Shown: piece after piece, positions 1 through 5,003 of the stretch | Numbering within the stretch: the stretch's first letter is position 1 | Layout: the number at the start of each line of letters is the position of its first letter | DNA from: Perlabentimonas sp964554585 | GTDB taxonomy: Bacteria; Bacteroidota; Bacteroidia; Bacteroidales; Tenuifilaceae | Assembly (NCBI GenBank): GCA_964554585.1 | Contig: CAZKPD010000170.1 | Location: 1 to 5,003, forward strand | Reading direction: 5' to 3' | DNA length: 5,003 nt | Made by a program: the position numbers and the translations under genes | Notes under the pieces: model-generated | Told to the model about the DNA's origin: nothing | Seen by the model: the letters and a program-made list of their open reading frames with translations, nothing else | The model's database searches: none

Positions 1-413
1 ATGATATGATTCCGGCAAAAAAGTTGAACGATTATATGGAGGATGGTACGGTACAAATTGCGCCCCTAGCCTATATGCGTGGACGAACCCTCGATAACGC
101 CTTTGTGATTCTGGATGAAGCCCAAAATACCAGTATGAACCAGATGAAGATGTTTTTAACCCGAATGGGGAATAACGCCAAGTTTATTGTTACCGGAGAT
201 ATAACTCAGATTGACCTGGCTAGGAAAGAGGATTCGGGTTTGGTACCTACGCTAAAGCTATTGAAAACGATTCCGGGGTTGGCCATTATCTATTTTGATT
301 CGCGGGATATTATTCGACATAAGCTGGTTAAGTATATAGTACATGCTTTTGAGAAGCTTTCGGGAAAGGATGCAGGGGAGGCCCGACCCGTTGATGGTTA
401 TCCGGAGCTGTAA
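1..413 (+). CDS. phoH: PhoH-like ATPase, C-terminal part (5' end outside window)
   Basis: This is the C-terminal part of a PhoH family P-loop ATPase, a cytoplasmic protein often linked to RNA metabolism or phosphate starvation but without a firmly known reaction. The frame is open to the left edge: bases 3-5 encode Asp before the Met at 6, and bases 1-2 fit a Tyr codon. The family's YDMIP context is therefore kept, and the Met at 6 is internal rather than the start. The visible 136 residues contain the block QIAPLAYMRGRTLDNAF, the Walker B motif VILDEAQNT (DEAQ at about 114-125) and the following FIVTGDITQIDL motif. The Walker A region lies upstream of the window. Full-length homologues are roughly 320 residues, so somewhat less than half is present. 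The gene ends in TAA at 411-413 and is followed by a shared terminator. The family call is secure; the cellular role is not. Confidence 0.93.
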   Translation, partial: DMIPAKKLNDYMEDGTVQIAPLAYMRGRTLDNAFVILDEAQNTSMNQMKMFLTRMGNNAKFIVTGDITQIDLARKEDSGLVPTLKLLKTIPGLAIIYFDSRDIIRHKLVKYIVHAFEKLSGKDAGEARPVDGYPEL

Positions 414-436
414 CCGATAAGTCAGTAGATATCAAT

Positions 437-469
437 AAAAAAGGGGCAAACATTGAGTGCCCCTTTTTT
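437..469. terminator. Bidirectional intrinsic terminator between phoH and ilvE
   Basis: A perfect inverted repeat has the core GGGGCA (443-448) pairing with TGCCCC (458-463) around a nine-base loop. It is flanked by six As (437-442) on the left and a T run (464-470) on the right, so the A and T tracts extend the stem and also give a U-tail in both directions. It lies 23 bases after the phoH stop and 21 bases beyond the ilvE stop on the other strand. That is the expected place for one hairpin serving two convergent genes. Confidence 0.9.
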
Positions 470-490
470 TGTAATGCGTAGTCGGATGGA

Positions 491-1508
491 TTAGTCAATA
501 ATTGTTACCCAACCATGCTTGTCCTCAATGTCGCCATACTGGATTCCCACGAGGGTTTCGTATAGTTTTTTCGAAATAGGACCTGCTTGGCCATCTTTGC
601 AATACTTATATACCTTGCCGGTTTCCAAGTCGTTAATCTCACCAATGGGCGAAATAACAGCTGCGGTACCGCAAGCACCCACCTCATCAAAACTGTCTAG
701 CTCGTCCACAGGAACAGGACGACGCTCTACCTTAAAGCCTAAATCTTCGGCAATGGTAATCAGACTCTTATTGGTGATTGAAGCCAAGATAGAAGATGAT
801 TGGGGAGTGATATAGGTGTTGCCTTTAATCCCAAAAAAGTTGGCTGCACCAATTTCGTCAATGTACTTTTTTTCAACAGCGTCAAGGTACATGGGCGCGC
901 TATAGCCTGCTTTTTGCGACTTAATGGTTCCGCGAAGACTGGCCGCATAGTTTCCACCTACCTTATAGGTTCCGGTTCCAAGGGGTGCCGCACGGTCGCT
1001 GTCGCGAACTATGGCAATCTTGGTGGGGTTGAAACCCTCTTTGAAGTATGGTCCCACGGGGGTAACGAATACAATAAAAGTATAGGTTCTTGCAGGTTTA
1101 ACACCTACCTCTGCGCTTGAACCGAACAGCAAAGGTCTGATGTATAACGATGCACCAGNNNNNNNNNNGGACAAAATCGGCGTTCATTTTAACAGCCTTG
1201 GTAACGGCTTGTAAGAAAAGATCAGTAGGAACTTTCTCCATAAAAATACCATCGGCAGAGTATTGTAGACGCTTGGCGTTCTCCTCCCAACGGAAAAGTC
1301 TGATTTTGTTATCCTTTCCACGATAAGCTTTCATGCCCTCAAAAGCCTGTTGACCATAGTGTAGACTAGTTGCTGCAATGTGAAGTGGTATGTATTCGGA
1401 GTCGGTTGCCTCGAGTTCGCCCCATTTCCCATCCTTAAAGGTGCAGCGAATGTTATAGTTGGTTTTCATATAACCAAAGGGTAAATTACCCCAGTCAAGC
1501 TGTTGCAT
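491..1508 (-). CDS. ilvE: Branched-chain amino-acid aminotransferase, interrupted by an assembly gap
   Basis: This is a fold-type IV, PLP-dependent aminotransferase. The family interconverts leucine, isoleucine and valine with their 2-oxo acids using glutamate/2-oxoglutarate, in the cytoplasm. Reading from 1508, the N-terminal part has the typical LDWGNLPFGYMKTNYN opening, then TSLHYGQQAFEGMKAYRG (about residues 47-64). After the Ns come GASLYIRPLLFGSS, then GTGTYKVGGNYAASL with the expected PLP-binding lysine (about residue 183, codon 962-964), and later EVGACGTAAVISPIGEI. It ends TIID with stop TAA at 493-491. The two halves are in different frames only because ten Ns stand for an unknown gap. 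With about 12 missing bases the product would be 339 residues, a normal length for this family. I chose the ATG at 1508 because the residues after it match the family N-terminus; M14 is an internal alternative. A promoter-like element lies upstream at 1548-1541. Confidence 0.95.
1159..1168. other. Assembly gap (10 Ns) inside ilvE
   Basis: Ten Ns interrupt ilvE between the residues ADFV and GASLY. The upstream half uses codons whose lowest base is divisible by three and the downstream half uses another phase, so as drawn the gene looks frameshifted. For an intact gene the true gap must be a multiple of three. The base after the Val codon (coding strand C) and the bases before the Gly codon (CT) fit the family's P-P-Y-G-[ST] linker, which needs 12 bases. 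The gap length is therefore a placeholder, not a biological break. Confidence 0.9.
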
Positions 1509-1540
1509 AATAACTGTTTTTTGTAGTTAATAATATCTTT

Positions 1541-1548
1541 CAAAGGTA
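1541..1548 (-). promoter_or_regulatory. Probable ilvE promoter (-7 element)
   Basis: On the minus strand these bases read TACCTTTG, a full match to the Bacteroidetes -7 consensus TAnnTTTG. The element lies 32 bases upstream of the ilvE start, which would give a leader of about 25-30 bases. No good TTTG -33 element is visible at the expected distance, so the call rests on one element and its position. Confidence 0.5.
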
Positions 1549-1599
1549 GAAATTAAAGCATGATTACCACTCCCTTTTTTCATGTTTTATGACAATCAT

Positions 1600-1607
1600 T
1601 AACTTTG
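1600..1607 (+). promoter_or_regulatory. Promoter-like -7 element facing right in the divergent region
   Basis: These bases read TAACTTTG, matching TAnnTTTG. A T-run (1574-1580) lies about 19 bases upstream where the -33 TTTG would be, but it lacks the G. If real, it would transcribe to the right with a leader of about 175 bases before the membrane-protein gene at 1789. An eight-base degenerate motif is expected fairly often by chance in AT-rich spacer, so support is weak. Apart from this, the ilvE promoter and the element at 1738-1767, I see nothing convincing in the 280-base stretch 1509-1788. Confidence 0.3.
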
Positions 1608-1737
1608 CATTGGGATTCGGACAATCTGTATTCTGTAGCATGAATATTCGTAATGACGGATTTCCGGTGGGTATGGTTAATGCTTGTGGCAAATTAGCAA
1701 TGCGATTTTTCGTAATCCGATAATATAAATGTTTATC

Positions 1738-1767
1738 TTGTGTTTTAACTGTAACATCCTATTTTTA
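1738..1767 (+). promoter_or_regulatory. Possible promoter of the four-helix membrane protein
   Basis: TTG at 1738-1740 is followed by exactly 19 bases and then TATTTTTA at 1760-1767. This is a near match to the Bacteroidetes pattern TTTG-N19-TAnnTTTG, missing the first T of the -33 element and the final G of the -7 element. It would start a transcript about 15-20 bases before the ATG at 1789. That supports the shorter start for this gene, because the longer reading frame would begin upstream of the promoter. Confidence 0.35.
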
Positions 1768-1788
1768 CCAATCGTTAAGCCTGTGCCC

Positions 1789-2121
1789 ATGTTTAAGTTA
1801 AAGATAAAGTTTACCGAACGAACAATAATCTTATATACGGCAGTGCTGGTGCTGTTGGCCGGAGTTGTTCGCTATTTCTTTCACTACGTGGGTGGGATTA
1901 TTTTCTATTTTGCCTTTGCACCATACCTTGTGTACAGAGTGTATACCATTTTTAGGTACCGCAAACAACCCACCACGCAATTGGGAGTATACCGTGTTTT
2001 GGTATTGGTATTTATGGCAATCACCATTGTGTTTAACGCCTTGGGGTGGCAAAAAGCAGATTTCCTTTTGGTCTTTTTGCTTATGGCTGATTATCTATTG
2101 GTAATGAATGGTCGTTTTTAG
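1789..2121 (+). CDS. Small four-helix integral membrane protein of unknown function
   Basis: I do not recognise this protein. From the ATG at 1789 it is 110 residues, with a basic N-terminus (MFKLKIKFTERT) and four hydrophobic segments at about residues 12-30, 34-53, 66-85 and 88-106. They are linked by a short basic stretch RYRKQPTTQ after helix two. There is no signal peptide with a cleavage site, no cysteine pair and no recognisable catalytic motif, so it is most likely an inner-membrane protein. An in-frame ATG at 1729 would add 20 residues (beginning MFILCFNC). I prefer 1789 because the extension looks like non-coding AT-rich sequence and overlaps the possible promoter. It ends 105 bases before the permease gene, which has its own promoter-like element, so it may be transcribed alone. 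Hydrophobic proteins this short are hard to assign, but the clean 110-codon frame and charge pattern make it a credible gene. Confidence 0.7.
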   Translation: MFKLKIKFTERTIILYTAVLVLLAGVVRYFFHYVGGIIFYFAFAPYLVYRVYTIFRYRKQPTTQLGVYRVLVLVFMAITIVFNALGWQKADFLLVFLLMADYLLVMNGRF

Positions 2122-2180
2122 TGGCTGTTTCTGTTGTTGATAACTTTTTAGCTAAATGGGCCGAAATAGTTGTTCGCACC

Positions 2181-2211
2181 TTTTTTATACAACGAAAAAC
2201 GGCTAATTTTG
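2181..2211 (+). promoter_or_regulatory. Probable promoter of the permease-yigZ unit
   Basis: TAATTTTG at 2204-2211 fully matches the Bacteroidetes -7 element TAnnTTTG. A T-rich TTTT at 2181-2184 sits 19 bases upstream in the -33 position, without the usual G. Transcription would begin at about 2214-2218, giving a very short leader of roughly 10 bases before the ATG at 2227. The position just upstream of a gene raises confidence above that of a chance match. Confidence 0.5.
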
Positions 2212-2226
2212 GCAAAACATTAAAGA

Positions 2227-3111
2227 ATGATTTTTCTGTTCTTAAGTATTCTATCTTCTGTCTCCGTCTTTGTGCTGTTTAAGTTCATAGAACGCTTTTG
2301 CGTTGAGAACCTTAGCGCTATTATTGTTAATTATATTGTTGCCTGCCTAGCAGGTTTTTTTTTGAGCAATAGTAGCCTTTCCGTTTCAAAAATCTTGTCG
2401 TTTGAGTGGTTACCCATTGCATTGCTGATTGGTTTGCTTTTTATTATAATGCTTTTTGGGATTGCCAAAAGCACCCAACAATCCGGTGTAGCTGTTACAA
2501 CAGTGGCGGTTAAAATGTCGGTCATTTTTCCCATCGCCTTTTCCATTTGGTACGATGCCCATGACCATTTAAGTGTGCTCAAGGTCATTGGAATTATTCT
2601 AGCATTTGTGGCAGTTTATCTTACAGTTTATACAAAACCTCAACAATCGGTTAGCTCAAAGGCGCTGCTTCTTCCCCTTTCCCTCTTTTTGGGAATTGGG
2701 GTTGTTGATTCTGTCATAAAATTTGCTCAGTCGGATTATATCACTCCCAATCTTGCGTCAGTCTTTTCTGCTGTTGCCTTTACCTTTTCCCTTTTGATAG
2801 GGTTGATAATTTTACCCTTTAGGAAAAGCGCTTTAAAGGGAATGGGGCAGATTAAAACATGGGGGCTGGGTCTGCTGCTGGGGCTTGCTAATTTTGGCTC
2901 TATTTACTTTTTACTGCTTGCGCTCAATAGCAAACACTTGGTTAGTGGTCAGCAGGCCGTTGGTTCTGTGGTTTTTGGAATTAATAATATAGGGATTGTT
3001 GCATTAAGCGTACTCATAGGTTATGCCTTGTTTAAGGAGCGCCCATCCAGGGTAAACTGGACGGGTATTTTACTTTCGGTACTGGCAATTGGAGTATTAG
3101 CCATCAGCTAA
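2227..3111 (+). CDS. EamA/DMT-type membrane permease
   Basis: This 294-residue, very hydrophobic protein has about ten membrane segments, near residues 2-20, 29-47, 61-80, 87-108, 117-135, 145-165, 175-197, 211-231, 243-267 and 277-293. That is the layout of the drug/metabolite transporter superfamily, made of two five-helix EamA repeats. Typical features are the first-repeat stretch QQSGVAVTTVAVKMSVIFP near residue 84 and the C-terminal block ALFKERPSRVNWTGILLSV, with the conserved Phe-x-Glu and Trp-x-Gly before the last helix. Members export or import small metabolites or amino acids across the inner membrane; the substrate cannot be told here. The gene has its own promoter-like element and only 6 bases separate its stop from yigZ, so the two are probably co-transcribed. 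A hairpin followed by nine Ts lies inside codons 39-46. Fold assignment is good; a specific function is not offered. Confidence 0.88.
   Translation: MIFLFLSILSSVSVFVLFKFIERFCVENLSAIIVNYIVACLAGFFLSNSSLSVSKILSFEWLPIALLIGLLFIIMLFGIAKSTQQSGVAVTTVAVKMSVIFPIAFSIWYDAHDHLSVLKVIGIILAFVAVYLTVYTKPQQSVSSKALLLPLSLFLGIGVVDSVIKFAQSDYITPNLASVFSAVAFTFSLLIGLIILPFRKSALKGMGQIKTWGLGLLLGLANFGSIYFLLLALNSKHLVSGQQAVGSVVFGINNIGIVALSVLIGYALFKERPSRVNWTGILLSVLAIGVLAIS
2341..2363 (+). other. Terminator-like hairpin plus T9 tract inside the permease gene
   Basis: CCTGC (2342-2346) and GCAGG (2350-2354) form a five-pair stem around a three-base loop, extendable by one G-U pair, and are followed at once by nine consecutive Ts (2355-2363). 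The shape is that of an intrinsic terminator, about 115 bases into the coding region. The codons here read Ala-Cys-Leu-Ala-Gly-Phe-Phe-Leu, an ordinary membrane-helix composition, so it may be accidental. Confidence 0.35.
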
Positions 3112-3117
3112 GTTGAT

Positions 3118-3732
3118 ATGGAACAGTTGGATACATATAAAACTATAGCCCGAAAGTCGGAGGGGTACTACAGGGAAAAAGGCAGCAAGTTTACGGCCTA
3201 TGCCCATCCTGTTACCACCGAGGAGGAGGTGAAAGAGATTGTGGATGGGCTAAAAAAGGAGTTTTATGATGCCCGACACCACTGCTATGCCTACGTGCTA
3301 GGTTTTAAGGGGGATGTGTGGCGTGCCAACGATGATGGAGAACCCTCGAGCACAGCCGGAAAGCCCATTCATGGTCAAATTGTGAGCAGAGAGCTTACCA
3401 ATACCCTTATAGTGGTTGTGCGCTATTTTGGCGGAACTAAATTGGGTGTTTCGGGCCTCATAAATGCCTATCGTTCTGCAGCCTCCGATGCATTAGAGAA
3501 CGCTGAGGTGGTAACCCGAATTATTGAGAGCATTTATTCCATCCGATTTTCCTATTTGGCTATGAATGATGTAATGCGATTAGTTAAGGATGAGGAACTT
3601 AGGGTGCTTAATCAGGAGTTTGATACGGCTTGCCGTTTAGAGGCAGGAATTAGGCAGTCTAAAGAGGATATGGTTTTAGAGAAGATTGCTAAAATAGACT
3701 CTGCCATGGTTGAGTTTTTACGGATTGAATAG
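3118..3732 (+). CDS. yigZ: YigZ/IMPACT family protein (UPF0029)
   Basis: This 204-residue soluble protein belongs to the IMPACT/YigZ family. The eukaryotic relative IMPACT modulates the kinase GCN2; the bacterial members are conserved but their biochemical role is not settled. The N-terminal UPF0029 domain (about residues 15-125) carries the family landmarks: KGSKFTAYA (21-29), DARHHCYAYV (51-60), NDDGEPSSTAGKPI (71-84) and the signature region LTNTLIVVVRYFGGTKLG (93-110). The C-terminal part (about 135-200) fits the small ferredoxin-like DUF1949 domain. The length matches bacterial homologues, which are close to 205 residues, so the gene is intact. It starts 6 bases after the permease stop with no clear Shine-Dalgarno, suggesting translation within the same transcript. 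A strong terminator follows directly and closes the unit before pyrB. Confidence 0.93.
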   Translation: MEQLDTYKTIARKSEGYYREKGSKFTAYAHPVTTEEEVKEIVDGLKKEFYDARHHCYAYVLGFKGDVWRANDDGEPSSTAGKPIHGQIVSRELTNTLIVVVRYFGGTKLGVSGLINAYRSAASDALENAEVVTRIIESIYSIRFSYLAMNDVMRLVKDEELRVLNQEFDTACRLEAGIRQSKEDMVLEKIAKIDSAMVEFLRIE

Positions 3733-3737
3733 CTATT

Positions 3738-3763
3738 TGCCTCGTACAATGCGAGGCATTTTT
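3738..3763 (+). terminator. Intrinsic terminator after yigZ
   Basis: TGCCTCG (3738-3744) pairs perfectly with CGAGGCA (3752-3758) around a seven-base loop and is followed by five Ts (3759-3763). It begins 5 bases after the yigZ stop. It separates the permease-yigZ unit from pyrBI and implies that pyrB has its own promoter within 3764-3819, where I cannot pick out a clear -7/-33 pair. Confidence 0.88.
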
Positions 3764-3810
3764 ATGAACATAATTTATTGTAGACAACAAAATAACGTAA
3801 ACCCAAAAAA

Positions 3811-3818
3811 AGAGGAAG
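3811..3818 (+). promoter_or_regulatory. Purine-rich ribosome-binding site of pyrB
   Basis: The bases AGAGGAAG lie just before the pyrB ATG at 3820, after an A-rich stretch. GAGG resembles a Shine-Dalgarno core, though its spacing to the ATG is only about 4 bases. It stands out because the other genes here have no such motif, as is usual in Bacteroidetes. It supports the chosen pyrB start. Confidence 0.4.
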
Positions 3819-3819
3819 T

Positions 3820-4728
3820 ATGAAAAACAAAAGTTTGGTTGGTATTAACGACCTGAGCAAGGAGGAGATTTATAAGATACTAGACCTTGCAGCGGAGTTC
3901 GAAGCGAACCCCAATGAAAAGGTGCTACAGGATAAGGTGGTAGCCACGCTGTTCTTTGAGCCTTCAACACGTACCCGATTGAGCTTCGAGAGCGCCATTA
4001 ACCGCTTGGGCGGTAGGGTGATTGGTTTCTCCGAGGCAGCAAACTCATCGGTAGCCAAGGGCGAGAGCCTTAAGGATACGATCCTTACCGTAGCCAACTA
4101 TTCCGACCTAATTGTGATGCGCCACCCCGTTGAGGGTAGTGCTCGTTATGCCAGCGAAGTGTCGCATGTGCCCATTATTAACGCAGGTGACGGGGCAAAT
4201 CAGCATCCCACCCAAACGCTGTTAGACCTTTATTCCATTCGCAAAACTCAGGGCACTCTAGAAGGATTGAATATCTTTTTGGTGGGCGATCTAAAATATG
4301 GTCGTACGGTGCATTCCCTGTTAATGGCCATGAGCCAGTTTGGTGCTTCATTCACCTTTGTTTCTCCCAAAGAGCTGCAAATGCCTATGGAGTATAAAAT
4401 GTACCTCGATTCTATGGGACTGAAATATACCGAGCAGCTGGATTTGAATGACAACTTAGATAAGGCTGATATCATTTACATGACACGTGTTCAGCGCGAG
4501 CGCTTCTCCGATCCTTTGGAGTATGAGAAGGTTAAAAATGTTTACGTTTTACGTAACTATATGCTAGAGAACACTAAACACAACATGCGGGTATTGCACC
4601 CCCTACCAAGGGTAAACGAGATTCACACCGATGTGGATTCCAATTCAAAAGCGTACTATTTTACCCAAGCGCTCAATGGAGTGTATACCCGTATGGCCAT
4701 TATGGCTACCGTTTTAGGTCTTAAATAA
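3820..4728 (+). CDS. pyrB: Aspartate carbamoyltransferase, catalytic chain
   Basis: The enzyme joins carbamoyl phosphate and L-aspartate to give N-carbamoyl-L-aspartate, the committed step of de novo pyrimidine synthesis in the cytoplasm. All landmarks are present in 302 residues: the carbamoyl-phosphate loop FFEPSTRTRLSFE (45-57, with S49-T50-R51-T52-R53), the mobile loop SSVAKGES with S77 and K80, MRHPVEG (100-106), NAGDGANQHPTQTLLDL (121-137), GDLKYGRTVHSL (156-167, R162), MTRVQRER (221-228, R223 and Q225) and LHPLPRVNEI (259-268). By comparison with the E. coli enzyme these supply carbamoyl-phosphate and aspartate binding, so the protein should be active. It resembles the E. coli-type chain that associates with a regulatory subunit, and pyrI follows 20 bases downstream. 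The ATG at 3820 follows a purine-rich ribosome-binding site and begins at the usual family N-terminus. Confidence 0.98.
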   Translation: MKNKSLVGINDLSKEEIYKILDLAAEFEANPNEKVLQDKVVATLFFEPSTRTRLSFESAINRLGGRVIGFSEAANSSVAKGESLKDTILTVANYSDLIVMRHPVEGSARYASEVSHVPIINAGDGANQHPTQTLLDLYSIRKTQGTLEGLNIFLVGDLKYGRTVHSLLMAMSQFGASFTFVSPKELQMPMEYKMYLDSMGLKYTEQLDLNDNLDKADIIYMTRVQRERFSDPLEYEKVKNVYVLRNYMLENTKHNMRVLHPLPRVNEIHTDVDSNSKAYYFTQALNGVYTRMAIMATVLGLK

Positions 4729-4748
4729 CCCATTAAATACCCATAGCA

Positions 4749-5003
4749 ATGAAAGAAGAGAAAAAATTAAGCGTTAACGCAATCGAGAACGGTACGGTTA
4801 TCGATCATATCCCAGCCCAGAATCTGTTTAAAGTAATCACCATTTTGGGTTTAAACCGAATTGATAATCTAATCACTTTTGGAACCAATATGGAGAGCCG
4901 AAAGTTGGGCGCCAAGGCAATTATTAAGATTGCCGGAAAGTTTTTTGAGCTTGATGAGATTAACCGCATAGCCGTGGTAGCTCCACATGCTAAGCTAAAC
5001 GTA
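4749..5003 (+). CDS. pyrI: Aspartate carbamoyltransferase, regulatory chain (3' end outside window)
   Basis: The first 85 residues of PyrI are present and the frame is still open at the right edge; the family is about 150 residues. PyrI binds the catalytic trimers into the holoenzyme and carries the nucleotide effector site, giving CTP feedback inhibition. The start MKEEKKLSVNAIENGTVIDH aligns with the E. coli protein without gaps, and the residues known there to contact CTP fall at the same numbers: V9, D19, H20, K60 and N84. The allosteric N-terminal domain therefore looks complete and functional. The C-terminal zinc domain, with its four cysteines, lies outside the window, so its integrity cannot be judged. 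The gene begins 20 bases after the pyrB stop in the same orientation, an obvious two-gene operon. The spacer has no strong Shine-Dalgarno. Confidence 0.96.
   Translation, partial: MKEEKKLSVNAIENGTVIDHIPAQNLFKVITILGLNRIDNLITFGTNMESRKLGAKAIIKIAGKFFELDEINRIAVVAPHAKLNV

Noticed and set aside
519..1120. Plus-strand open frames of about 100 codons (519-815 and 800-1120) opposite ilvE
   Set aside because: They are antisense shadows of a well-supported gene and their products show no domain or membrane logic.
1098..1174. Reading frame continuing past the Ns in ilvE into an unrelated C-terminus
   Set aside because: The extension arises only from the wrong gap length; the true continuation is the GASLYIRP frame, which carries all family motifs.
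1588..1603. Short imperfect palindrome around ATGA-CAA-TCAT in the divergent spacer, considered as an operator
   Set aside because: The perfect arms are only four bases long and such matches are frequent in AT-rich sequence.
1640..1723. A 27-codon frame starting with ATG in the divergent spacer
   Set aside because: It is short, has no ribosome-binding site, contains nothing recognisable, and frames of this length are common by chance.
1831..2588. Minus-strand and out-of-frame ORFs over the membrane protein and permease genes
   Set aside because: They overlap stronger plus-strand genes, lack promoters or ribosome-binding sites, and have low-complexity products.
3738..3819. Possibility that the hairpin before pyrB is a pyrimidine attenuator like that of E. 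coli pyrBI
   Set aside because: The hairpin starts 5 bases after the yigZ stop and there is no leader peptide or alternative pairing between it and pyrB, so it is better explained as the yigZ terminator.
3870..4475. Two 75-codon minus-strand frames inside pyrB
   Set aside because: pyrB is certain and these are its antisense shadows.

Overview
The window looks like ordinary core-metabolism chromosome from a member of the Bacteroidota, probably Bacteroidales. This rests on three things: the gene types (a Bacteroidetes-style IlvE, a pyrB-pyrI pair, an IMPACT/YigZ protein), moderate-to-low GC, and several upstream matches to the Bacteroidetes -7 promoter element TAnnTTTG with mostly weak ribosome-binding sites. 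The genus cannot be told from sequence alone. A run of 10 Ns shows it comes from a draft assembly.

Layout from left to right: the C-terminal part of a PhoH-like ATPase (+) runs off the left edge and ends at 413. It faces ilvE (-, 491-1508) across a shared hairpin at 437-469 that can terminate transcription in both directions. The Ns lie inside ilvE and create a false frameshift; the flanking bases and family sequence suggest that about 12 bases are really missing. From 1509 to 1788 is a 280-base divergent intergenic region with promoter-like elements on both strands and no convincing gene. Next come an unrecognised four-helix membrane protein (+, 1789-2121), a ten-helix EamA/DMT-type permease (+, 2227-3111) and, 6 bases later, a YigZ/IMPACT family protein (+, 3118-3732) that ends in a good intrinsic terminator. 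The last part is the pyrimidine operon pyrB (+, 3820-4728) and pyrI (+, 4749 to the right edge, truncated). Together these encode catalytic and regulatory chains of aspartate carbamoyltransferase.

Functionally, ilvE handles branched-chain amino-acid transamination and pyrBI the committed step of UMP synthesis. The permease and YigZ genes look co-transcribed, but their substrates and partners cannot be read from the sequence. I found no mobile element, CRISPR array, tRNA, rRNA or undescribed multi-gene system. The items most worth a second look are the assembly artefact in ilvE, a terminator-like hairpin with nine Ts inside the permease gene, and the unexplained promoter-like element at 1600-1607.
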